Of a stretch of DNA of 54,423 nucleotides, positions 1 to 11,800 are shown piece after piece. The stretch covers positions 67,459 to 121,881 of the forward strand of contig JH154348.1 in NCBI GenBank assembly GCA_000226015.1, given 5' to 3'. Within the stretch, counting starts at the first letter, position 1. Every line of letters starts with the position of its first letter. The notes beneath the pieces are model-generated. The model saw nothing but the letters and a program-made list of their open reading frames with translations. It was not told the origin of the DNA and did no database searches. The stretch comes from Mnemiopsis leidyi (Eukaryota; Ctenophora; Tentaculata; Lobata; Bolinopsidae). Both the position numbers and the translations under genes were made by a program.

Positions 1-700
1 ATAATCAGGAAAGATCATTTATACCGATTTATCGGCGTTGATGACAGTGGCGCCAGTGGTGACAGTGGCGTCAATGCTGATAATGGTGATAATGAATACA
101 ATGGTGACAATGGCGACAATGGCAACAATCAGACAAAGATAAAAAAGACACCACAAAAATGGCGACAGTGATGCCAATGGCGACAATGGCGATAATCAGG
201 AAAGATCGTTTAAACCGATTTATCGGCGTGGATGACAGTGGCGCCAATGGTGACAGCGGCGCCAATGGTGACAGTTGCACCAACACTGTCGTCAATGCCG
301 ACGTTGAATCGGTATAATTATTTACTGATTATCGCCATTGTCACCATTGATGCGATTGGTACCAGTGTCGCAATTGGTGCCATTGTCGGTACCATTGTCG
401 CCATTGGTTCCATTGTCACCATTGTAATTCCAAATGATCCATTCACTCTGAGTGTTGATCGTGAAAGAGGTATCGCCTTCGAGTGGTTCTATTGGATCCA
501 TTATAATGGATCCAATAGTGCCAATGGCGATCGACATTGGCTCCAATGGAACACAACCATTGGCACCAATGGCGATTGGGACCACCATTGGCACCACTGA
601 TCCCATCGCCATTGGCGCCAATGAAACATCCATGTGTTCCATTGAGTGGATCCATTGGCGCCAATTGCCCCACTCACCAAACTATATGACCCTTTGGCCG
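1..700. repeat. Degenerate 9-bp minisatellite that switches orientation
   Basis: The left part (about 40-300) is built of GACAATGGC-like units on the plus strand. From about 330 the complementary unit GCCATTGTC / ACCATTGGC dominates. Open frames across it in several directions are products of the 9-bp periodicity and show no protein family. Confidence 0.8.
489..518. repeat. Perfect 30-bp palindrome
   Basis: Arms CTATTGGATCCATTA and its exact complement meet with no spacer, inside the minisatellite. Confidence 0.9.
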
Positions 701-706
701 AAAGTT

Positions 707-863
707 GTTCCAGTTTTTGTAATATATTCTTGTCTATGTAAGATGTTCCAGTTTTTGTAATATATTCTTGTCTATGTAAGATGTTCCAGTTTTTGTAATA
801 TATTTTTGTCTATATAAGATATTCCAGCTTTTGTAAAATACCATTCTATGTAAGATGTTCTAG
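707..863. repeat. 38-bp tandem repeat, about four copies
   Basis: Units begin with GTTCCAG-like sequence at 707, 745, 783, 821 and (decayed) 857. The first two intervals are almost identical, and later copies diverge. Confidence 0.9.
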
Positions 864-2005
864 CCTCTGCCTGCGTTTTTGTATCATAATGATTGTTAAT
901 GGCCTGTGAAGTGTGGACGAAAGAATGCTGCATTTCATGCTTTCGGTATATCTTAAATATATAACGAAATTAACCATCATTATGGATGTGTTGATATAGC
1001 TTAGTTACACGTCATCAACCATTTTTCTCTTTTTAAGATTAATTTGTCGTTGCCTGTAAGATAAAGCAAACATGAAAAAATTGAATTGTACGTGCACGTT
1101 TTGAATTTTACAAAAACGTTGCTCTAAGTCTAACCAGAGCCCTTTTGGGCACATCATGCGCGCCACCAGAGGTGGCTGCGTAGCAGCCGCCGCGGCGTTT
1201 TGCCTGGGGACCTCAGTCTTTGTTGCGCCGCGTCTGGTAAGCGGCGTTAGCACCTGGTTAGGTGACACATACACGTATAATTGATGTTAAAATGTGGTAA
1301 TTATTTCTTCTTTCTGTTTTAGAATATCAAAACTCAAACAAAACGCCAATTTTGTAAAGTACAAATACAACACTTGATTAGTTTAGATCTTTAACATAAC
1401 CATTAAGACTTAAAGAAGACATCCTGAATTTCAATTATCGATCACCCGGATGACTTGAAAATATGAAAACATCAAAGGTTAAATCTTTAAGAAAGACTCT
1501 TTGAAATAATCTCTTGGCTGTTATAATGTCATATTTGAGTATCTGGCCTAAAATCCATGTGAAAGTTATACTATTTTGACTAACAATAAACTTTTTTACA
1601 AAGTCATTTTCGTCAACTGTGCACCTTATTGAAAAGATGAGCTATATTGAATAAACAGGTGACACTCACCCACCAACGAATAAATTTTGTAAAGTCATCT
1701 TACGAAATGTTCGCAATCTAAATACTAAATATAAGAATAAAATGGACATCGGAAGAAAAATAATAGGCAACCTTAATGTTTCAATGCTAATCGATGCTCA
1801 AATTAACACCGTAGCTATTTCCCTTACAAGAAAGAAAATTATGGCACACAGCTACAAGTCTCATTAAAAATAACGAATGTTAGGCACGCTCTGAGGTGCT
1901 AAAACGTTCCCTATTCCTACTTCTTTTCAATCCATCCCCAAGTACGCGGTAAAGTTTGCTCGAATTCCGACCCAAATGGCGCCTACATACACTTCGACAG
2001 CCAAG
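864..2005. other. 3' intergenic region of NaV2
   Basis: AT-rich and without a recognisable gene. One GC-rich patch at about 1140-1262 (GCAGCCGCCGCGGCG and flanks) stands out in base composition. Its minus frame is open for 89 codons but resembles no family I know, so it may be an old element or a CpG-rich remnant. Confidence 0.5.
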
Positions 2006-2011
2006 TTTATT
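2006..2011 (-). terminator. Candidate poly(A) signal of NaV2
   Basis: AATAAA on the minus strand, about 155 nt downstream of the channel stop codon. Confidence 0.5.
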
Positions 2012-2166
2012 ACAGAAACAAAAAGCCAGCCTTTGCTTGATTTTATCATCTCTACTATTATAAAAATATTTGTCCTGTCCGGTTTTACAGGCTATGATGT
2101 TCAGGCGGCTGTTGACACCAGATGTATACGGTTAGTGATATTTGTGGTGGCCGATAACCTTAAACT

Positions 2167-2892
2167 TTATGGTGAGGGCGGAGCTTGCTTTTTATAGTTC
2201 TTGAACCTTCTTAGAGCCTTTTGTAGGACGATGGCAGCCCTTATTTCGCGCAGCCTCTGCTTTGTGGTTGTCTCGATGACTTCTACAGCCAATGTTGGGA
2301 AGGCCGATCTGAAGCTCTCCGCCATGAGTTCTTTTATCATATCAAATTCCTCACTGGTGTTAGGATTCTCTGGACCTAGAGTTCTAGATATGAGTGCCTG
2401 GAGGACGTCGATACAATGCGCTCTGTCGGTTGGATAGAGTGGGATATCGAGATGGAGAATGTCATCCTCGGTGACGTCTGGGATGCCCAGTGGGGGCTGC
2501 AGCTCCATCACTAGATCCCTCAACCGACCGACGTTTAAGAACTGTGTCGCTTTAGGATCGAACAACATCCACTTCTCATAGAAAATGTTGATGTCGTCTT
2601 CATCAATGCCAATTTCGTCGGCTTGTTGAGCTTCACTGAAGTTGTCGAGGATAACAGCGATGTACATGTTAATCATCACCAAAAATGCAACCAGAACAAA
2701 GGAGGAGAAGTAGGCGATGCCGAACACGCCAAATCCGCAGTCTCCCTTTGTCCCGGGCTTGTCTCCGTCGTAGAGATTTGGGTCGCAGTCAGGTTCGGCG
2801 ATCATCACTGAGGATAGGACATCATTCCAGCCTGCTGAGGTTGCCAGCCTTGTCATCATTATCAGAGCTGTATCCGTAGCCGCGAAATTTTG
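2167..2892 (-). CDS. NaV2: NaV2 terminal exon: domain IV pore, S6 and cytoplasmic tail
   Basis: Starts [20 protein letters not shown] then GWNDVL; the Ala of TSAGW is the fourth selectivity residue. S6 is [20 protein letters not shown]. The tail holds an EF-hand-like helix ([16 protein letters not shown]) and an IQ-like calmodulin site ([14 protein letters not shown]). It ends QAPPSP-TAA. An AATAAA in transcript orientation lies at 2006-2011, about 155 nt beyond the stop. Confidence 0.95.
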   Translation of the reverse strand, partial: QNFAATDTALIMMTRLATSAGWNDVLSSVMIAEPDCDPNLYDGDKPGTKGDCGFGVFGIAYFSSFVLVAFLVMINMYIAVILDNFSEAQQADEIGIDEDDINIFYEKWMLFDPKATQFLNVGRLRDLVMELQPPLGIPDVTEDDILHLDIPLYPTDRAHCIDVLQALISRTLGPENPNTSEEFDMIKELMAESFRSAFPTLAVEVIETTTKQRLREIRAAIVLQKALRRFKNYKKQAPPSP

Positions 2893-5800
2893 CTGAGAAA
2901 TTGAGGATTAGATTTTTAATGTGCAAAGCATATATTTCTGGCTCAGTTTAATACGCGAAGGCTGGATAGACAGAAGAAAATTTCTAAGAGTCATTATTTA
3001 ACAATTTCTAGCTTGATTCAAGATTCAAAGATTTAAAGAAGTTCGTTGTACTTACCTGGTCCGTGAGGATGCCTTGCACTTGAACGGTACCGAACATCGC
3101 CACACCTACTACTGAGTAGATGTAGATAATGAGCAGCAGCAGGGTTCCAATGTTCATCAAAGCTGGCAGAGAGCACACCAAAGTGTACAGAAGTCTTCGA
3201 ATCCCCTTCGCCATCTGGATGATCCTCAGAATTCTAGCTACCCTGAACACTCGGAAGCACCGAAGGATCGATGGGTCTATGAAGGAATCCATCTCAATCA
3301 TATCAATGATCATGCCAAACCACGCAGCCACCACAATCACGAAGTCGAAAATATTCCAGCTTTTATAAAAGTAGAACTTTCTATGTCCGATGAGCTTTAT
3401 GGCTGCCTCTATTGTGTATATTATAGAAAAGACTAGATTAGCCCACCACATTGCCAGCTCGAATTGAGGTGATGCATTGTGATGCTCCATACACATTTGC
3501 ACCATGTTGAGAAGAATCACGACTGTGATCAAGATCTCGAACAACTGTCCATCCGAAACTTCGTAGCAGTACCTCATTATCGGATTTTTAGGTGGGCTTA
3601 CCATTCTCATGGGCTTGGTTTTTGTCATTTTCCTGAAAGTAGACATCCACTGCCTCTGGCCGGGTGTGAGAAGAACACCCAGCTGCCCTTTCTCCTCGTA
3701 CTGAAATAATTTATAGATTAGTACACAAATACAGAAGGTACGAGATTTGACATTGTTACTGATGGGTTTTCTCGTAAAGTGCTGACACGCTACAAGATTT
3801 ACCATTTATTGGTCATGGCCGTTAAAAAATTGATGATACTGATATAGCTACCTGTGCCATTTATTATTTAACCCGAAATAGGATTTATGGAAATTATGAC
3901 TGATTTATGTGTTTTATGAATCTTCTATTGGGTTGGACTGTTCATGTTGATTTAACAAAATTAATTTGTATCAACTATCACTGCAGTGATTACTGAATGA
4001 ATAAGTCAATTTTCCAATCTGACGTGGTCGAGCTAACCTCTTTTTTGAGCCTATTGAAGTTATCGATGATGACTCCGACCAACAAGTTGAGAGTGAAAAA
4101 CGATCCTACAAAAATGAAAACAAGGAAGAAGAGATACGCAATAAATGAGGCCTCAAATTTGGGTTGTTGATCAACACCGGTGGAATCGACTGCATCGTCC
4201 ATCACTTCCATCCATCCTTCAAATGTAGCCTGCAAGAAAATATGAGTTACAGCCTTGGCCCCCTTTAAAAGTAAATAACAAATAACGTTAACAAATAACG
4301 ATATATTATAAGCTTATGCAGTATTGCTCTTTGAACTTTTGCACTTTTGCAGTGACTTGAGTTTGACGGTTTGTTATTGCTTCTAAGAACTGTAAATTTT
4401 CACGACTCATTCTTGTGTTTGAGTGATTCAATGATTTATGATTCGTCTTAAACTTTTATGCTACGATCCCTAACATACCACTTGGTAGAGGGCGATGAAC
4501 GCAGATATTGTATTGTCAAAGTTTATGTCTGAGTTCTGCCATGCATCTTCTCCGTACAATGATATACATTGAGTTTTATTAGCTACTACGCTTGGATCTG
4601 GCCTTTCGCCATTTTCGTCGAAGCATTTCCAGAACTTGTCACCGAAAAACTGGACTGCTAAAATGCTGAAAAGTACAGATAAAGCCCTGTGCATTAAGTT
4701 TATGAAAAGTTATTAAATATTTTATTCAACGAATAGAATTTTAATATTCTTCATAGTGTCGCTTCTAATAAAGCAACATCTGCTTTATGGAATTTGATGT
4801 ATTCTTACCAAAAGACAAGCCAGAGAACGAGACAGACCAATGATACGTTTCCAAAAGAAGGAATCGAGGCAATTAGGGCGTTCACTGACAGTCTCATGCC
4901 CTCCCATCTAGATATGGCCCTGAGCGGCCGAAGAGCCCTCAAAGCCCTGATAGCCTTCAATCCACTAATTCCAGCATTGGCGAGGATTAGACTTATTATG
5001 GAAATCTGATGGAAAAGAATTGTTTCTGCTATGATTAAAAACTGAAGCTAGAAAAAGAAAAATCGATTGGTACGTTGATAACCTACCGTTCAGCCCTGAA
5101 GAGATTCTTGACGTGCATCACCCATTAAGAGTTGATCACTGATTAGTTCGATTGAAATGAATGGTATTACTTACTGCAACCACAATTGAGTCAAGCCAGT
5201 GCCACGCAGAAGAGAAGTAGCCACCAACGCCAAAAGCGAACATTTTGAGAATCAGTTCCATAAGAAAGACTACGGTGTAGAAGTTGTTAAGACAGTCAAT
5301 CACTTTTCTTTTGATGGGAGCGTGATCAAGAGAGACATCCTCGAATGCTAGAGTTAAGCTGGAAACCATGATCAGCGTAAGGATGGTGTATTCGAATATA
5401 TTGTGCTCTACAACGGCTCGTATAGAAGCTCTGAATCGTGAGCAGCAAACGCAAAATGGTCTGCAGCACATAAGGCAGCACTGGCAGCAGTCATAGCACT
5501 TCGAAGGCATGAATTCATCATCGTCATCTGCTTCACTGTGTTCTGAAGGAGACAATATATGTTTTATCTACCAAATCTATGCTCTACGGTTAGTAATAAA
5601 CGAGAATAAAATTTGTGGCTACCAAAATATCACATGTCTGCCTGTTTAACTTACTGGATAGTGCATCGTTTTCGGGTTTAGCGTTTTCAGAATCAGGATT
5701 TCCATTTGACTTGCCCTTGTGAGGACAATTGTGTGGGTTATTTTGTTTCATCTGTTCGTCTGCGCTGAGGGCCAGTGATGACATCCTTATTTCTGACGCC

Positions 5801-8800
5801 ATTTTGTGCTTCTTTCTTCGCGAGCTCAACAACTTGTTTTTGATCCGAGTGCTCAGAGGCACCGGGGGATCGCCTTCTATTTCATCCTTGGAGTTTAGTG
5901 ATTCTTCACCGAATGCATTGAGCAGCAAGGCAAGGAACAAGTTCAAGATCAGGAAATTTCCCATAACTAAGGCACCAATATAGAAAATTACAGGCCAGAA
6001 ATTCCCCTTAGTTGCATCAAGAGTCTCGTAAAGTAATTCGATCCATTCTCCACATAGAATTCGAAACAGCAAAATGAAAGAATGGCCGAAATCTAAGAAA
6101 TGCCATCGGGGCATGGGATTGTCTTCACCAACATAGTGCTCTTTGTATGGATTTTCGAAAAGATTCATTCCGATCACTGATAAGGCGTAGATAACAACAC
6201 CTAAAATGACTGATAGGTATACTAATCCAGAGATGGACTCTGCTATGATGTCAATCAAAGCTTTCATGGTACTCCAGGACTTTGCCAACCGGAAAACTCT
6301 TAACTGAAGGACAAGTTGTTAAATCAATTAAACTCATTAGTTAAAGTTACAGTCATTTCTAACATGACTCTACCAAAAAGGATCAAAAATTCAAGTTTTT
6401 CATTAGAATACTGTCATATTGATCAACAATATTAAGCCCTATTAACAAGATCTTACCACTCGCAAAGATCGTAGACCGGACACATTGAAGTTTGCGTTTG
6501 AGCCAAGATTCATTTCAACCAACGAAATGAACACGATGATCGTATCGAATATGTTCCATTTGGTTTGCCAAAACTCTTTGGGAAGAAGGCCAACAAACTT
6601 GATGGCCAACTCAGTTGTAAATATCCAAGACAAAACCTGAAATTTTCAATTTTAGCCAATTTTGCACAAGACTTTCACAGTTCGATTTTGTCGAATTACT
6701 GGAAGTATTTTGTAACTGACCTTTTGCTAATTTGCATCGGTTTCATCATACTTACGTCGTTAATGATCTGAAGAACATCTTTTACAGATTGATCTAAACC
6801 CGGAGAGTCTATCGCTAGACACATTGTGTTTACGATGATGCACAACATGATGCCGTTCTCAAACCAAACACAGTAGATAAAGCTTTTAGTGTGTGACCGA
6901 AACCAAGTCCAGATATCCATCAGTTCATCTTTGTATGTTTCTTGGTACGAAGCTGTAACAGAGGCTTCTGTTGTGCCCTTTTCAGGATCGACCTCCAAAG
7001 TAAGAGCAGGCTGGCCCATCTCGATGACTACTGGTTTCTCGTCTTTCTTGGCACACTTCATGCAACAGCAACACTTAGAGCACATAGCAGTGATCCGTTC
7101 ACGAATGGTCGGCTTCTCAAGGGAAGGTGCATTAGTTGTATTATCCCCGTCAGTGAGATTTGTTTTTCCATCCTCCCCTTCGTCCTCCTCAAGAATTTTG
7201 TTCTCTTCCGCCTCTTCTTCGACACTAGATCTATCACTCTGAAAGATAAATTGTTGTAATACGCAAACTACTTAGACACTCGGTCTATCACTCTGGCATA
7301 AATTGTGGTTTTATGCACACTATTTTGACACTAGATCTATCGCTCTGACATAATTTGTTGTAATGCACACTACTTCGCGTCTTCGCAAGATATACAAATA
7401 AAACTTGAAAGTGCCTTACAAACTGAGGTCCCTTTCAAAGTAATAGTTAAACGTAAACTTACTGCATTATCTTTGTCTCCATTTCCACCAAGAACCTCCT
7501 GCTCGTAAGAAATAGCCACGACAGCCAAGACCAAATTGATAAGATAAAATGAGCCAAAAAGAAGAATGCAGAGAAAATATACGATGTACATAGCACCACT
7601 TGACCCTAAAATCTGAAAGATTGGAATAAGATTAAGGTCTTCTTTTTTGATCCACAATTAAACCCACAAATCAATTTGTTAGACCAATTCACTGTGTAAT
7701 AGACGTATACTTAGAAAAAGGGGTGAACAAGCCCAATAATTGAACCTTGCTGTAAACGTCCTCCCAAAAGTCCAGGGTGATGAGTTGAGCACAAGTCAGC
7801 ATGGCGATCCCAAAATTGTCAAAACTCGTATATCCAGAGTTCGGGTTTGTTTCAGTGTTATGACAGAAGCTTCCCAAAGGACATTGCCGAGTCCCTCTAA
7901 GATACAAGTTCTTGTCAAATTCAATATACAAAATCAGGAATCACATTCTTGATGTTTTTTCAATCACTTTATTATTCATATTGATGTCAACTTCGATTAA
8001 TCGATATACTTACGGTGCACCAAGATTTCCGCAAATGATGTCGTCTTCACCGCCATTGAGAAGTATCCAGTTGTCCTCATCATTGATGTATTCATGTAAC
8101 GAGTCCTTCATCTTCAACGAGACACCGTTCGAGTCGGTCCAATTTCCGTCATCCGTCGGGTTGTCTCGCAAAGTGTAGTAGTATGGGTGTTCACTCGGGG
8201 AAGGATCGATGACACATCTGTTTCTGAGGTTTCCCATGAAAAGTTGCAGCCCAATGATAGCGAAGACGGCTAGAAAGAACACTGTTAACAGCATTACGTC
8301 TGACAAATTCTTGAGGGACTTGAGTAGGGAGTTCACCATTATACGTAACCCTGGGGAAATATTGGAATATTAGATATTTGTTTGAAATATTGCGCTTGCG
8401 ACAAGCCGACTTTAATGAGCATATTCCCGGTTATACACACGCACATTGAAAGATGATCATTTTGATCCGTAGAAGCTCGATCTCCAGCTCGGAAAATTAG
8501 CAATTACTACAACACCGCGCTTGTGTGTTATGCCCAAAGAGTTTATAATTGAGGAAACATCAGACTACGAGCGCTGTTATCTTTTAATAGTGTACGGACA
8601 TGTCAAAGTAGTCGGATCTGGTAAAACTGTCATTAATCTCACGAATGCATATTTCTATATTCATGAACAGAGGGCGACCGATCGTTAATACTTACAATCA
8701 CACAGACAGACGGACAAACTTACCTGGCACAACAGTGATAACTTTTAAGGATCGCAGCACTCTCAGTGCTTTTATAAATGATAATTTGCTTAATGCTTCT

Positions 8801-11800
8801 ATTAACGTTAAATACCTGAGGAAAAATTATCATTGCAATGATGTTAGCGGATTGTCGAATCGATCAATCAATGACCTAATAAGATATTTAATGTCTAAAA
8901 CTCTAAAAAAAACTATTCAAACTTCTAGTTCTTTACACTAAAAAATTACTATCTCGAAAAGAAAATATTAAATACTATAAGTCTTCGCTACATACTTACC
9001 CAAACATAACAACTAAAAAATCAAGTCGATTCCACGGATCTCTTAGATAGGCGTGTTTGTGAAACGTAAAGCCTCTTGCTATCACTTTCACAATCATTTC
9101 CATTGTATAAATGATTGCGAAAAGCATTCTGAAAAGATCAGGGTTTATAAAAGGGCAGTATAAAGTTCAAGCTGAGTAAGAATATAAAAAAATAAGTACA
9201 AGTTGAGTCACCTGCATGTCGCAGCTCTGTAAAATGAGGAATGTTACGATATAAGCGAATTGGAGTTTTTGTTGTCTACGCATAGGTCGCACAATTCTGA
9301 GGCCACCTTGGCACCTTAGTCAGGAAGGCCATCTTTGTGGTACACAGTTTAAGTTTTCCTTGATGATGATGATCCTGAAGATCATTGCATTCCCATTTTC
9401 TGATGAAAAAGTTATTGTCAAACCTTACCGACTATTCTACAGTTCTTTTTCTATCTACAGTTTGATTTAGCTCATAGAAGCTTACCTTCTCCTTCAACCC
9501 TAAACCGTGGTTCGGTTGAAAAGAAATTCCAGAACTATTTAGGATTACTTCTTGTGCTGTCACAAGTTTGTCATTTTAATGGCTTTCTCATGATTAAAAT
9601 TGCCCAATCGCGTATGCTAACAAGAAAGCCGATTAGCAAGCCTTTTCTCTACCATGCCTAATGCAATCAAGACGATAGTGTACATTCAACTTGATATCAA
9701 GGATGCAACTAATTAAAACCAGCTCATTAGCTGACCATGGCTGGCGGCATTACTTCTCGAACAAAACCATCTTTTCGTAAATCGGCTGTAGTCAATCTTT
9801 AAAAAGTAAACCATCGATAATTTGTCATATGTTTATGGTACAGTGAACTAAGTGTGCGTGTAGTGACAACCATGATTTCTAGAAGTTGTAAAACAGTCAA
9901 TACTAATGCAGCTTGCATTCTCCGCGGCAATCTGGACTTCGTTGTTACACAGGCAAAACAAATTTTACCAGTAAATGTGTCCTAATGTGGTCAGTAAAAT
10001 CACATTTTACAATTTCTTCAAACTAAGTTTGGAAGTAAATTTTCGCCCATGGGTAGATTTAGATGATGTAGGTACATTAATTTTTTGTAACTTGCTCCGT
10101 AGATAGAGTTATCACGGTCTAAACTTTACGATTCAAGCAGTCCGATAAGTGCCATGTAACAAGAAAAAGTTTTGGTCTAGCACCCTTGACAAAAATTCAT
10201 GTCATCAACTTTTGTATGTTAAATGCATTTTCCAATGAATGTGATGCGAGGGATAATTTACTTGGAATACTACGAATGTAAAATGTGTGTGAAAGAAATG
10301 TCTGATAGGCCAGCAATACGCCAGTAGTTAAAATGTTGCATAGATAGGCCAGCATGGAACGCCAATAGTTAAAATGTCGCATTGATAGGTTAGCAATACG
10401 CCAATAGTTAAAATAATGAATGTCCTGTTGCTACGAGACCTGTATCTCTGAATGTTTTAGGGACGAGGTGAGATAGCCGGATCTTTTGCAATGATTGTAT
10501 TCATGCTCTAATACCTGCATTTAAATCACCGATAATAATATATAATAATAATAAATCTTGTACTTTTTATAAATTCTCCAAATGAGTCAAATGCACCCAT
10601 AGATATCAAGTTTGTCTCTAAAGTTGATGTCGTCCTGGTATTATAAACAGACCACATAACCTACTAACAAAAAGAATTGGGAACGTGTCCTGATCCACCT
10701 TTAAAGGATAATTACCAATAAATATATTTTTAGGTACAGGAAAAAATTATCGCACAATGTCGGGCTGATAGCGATAATGGTTTGTAGCAATCATGCCTAG
10801 TGCGCAATAATTTGTGTGTGGAAAAATTGCTGACACATATGATAATGGTCAGTAAGGTGTAGTGTGGAGCGCTTCTGTGAGATTGTCGATTAAACACCAG
10901 CCTTTCAGCCTGTCATATGTAACCCTTACTATCGCGCTAAATAATTTCTGCACTTCTGTTGGATTCTTATTGATATTATTAAAAAGATATTATTTGTTTT
11001 TCAGGTTAACCACAAACCGAAATTATGGAATAGAATGTTTTTTTCACAGTTGCGCTCACGAATAAGATGACGTTCCGTTGGGAAAGAATGTGTTGCTAAC
11101 TGATATAAAGCTTCTCATTAAGTTAATCGAAGCCGATTTCATGTAATTCATGAGTTCAGAGTCAGGTGTGCGTAAGATAGTTACGATAAATTATGTGCAA
11201 TGAAACGATTTTTAAAGATTTCCTCATCATGCCATAGTTCCGTTCGATTCATTTGATGACGCAAATTGCTGCCATCAAACATACAATCACATGACTGCAT
11301 GAGCTGTGAAAGATTATATCACTGGTTGCCGATTTCGTGAGTAACCAATATTATCATTGTCATGAATCCAAACTTAAACTACGAATGTAAATCTCTTACA
11401 TATTTCGGCGAATTCCTGTTCAGTTTTACCTAAAATACTTATGCTGCTTTGCAATCATCAAACCACTCAAATGGCTGTTGCATGATCAACAATGGGAGGA
11501 GGAATATTTGGTGTCTGCAGTTTAGCTATAAAACTTAAAAGGTTACACATGTTGCTCGATGTCAGACGACAACACGTTCGCCTTGCCAGTGATTGCTTTA
11601 CTTTGAGTGTAGAATCGTTAAAATGGCCACCGGACAGTGTTCTTGCTCAGGCACGACATTATTAATATTCACTTGGAGCTACCGGAAAAGGCTTAACAAC
11701 AATGCTAATGATGTGTCGGAAATTCGACAGGTAGAATTAATTTTGATGCATATTTCTAAAAGTTTTTAGAAAAAAGAACGTTGCAATATCATATCGTACC

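Noticed and set aside
232..642. Open frames of about 100-120 codons on both strands in the first 700 bases
   Set aside because: They follow from a 9-bp tandem repeat and give low-complexity translations in every frame.
4794..5009. Plus-strand ORF of 71 codons
   Set aside because: It is the antisense of the NaV2 domain III S4-S5 exon, which has conserved motifs on the minus strand.
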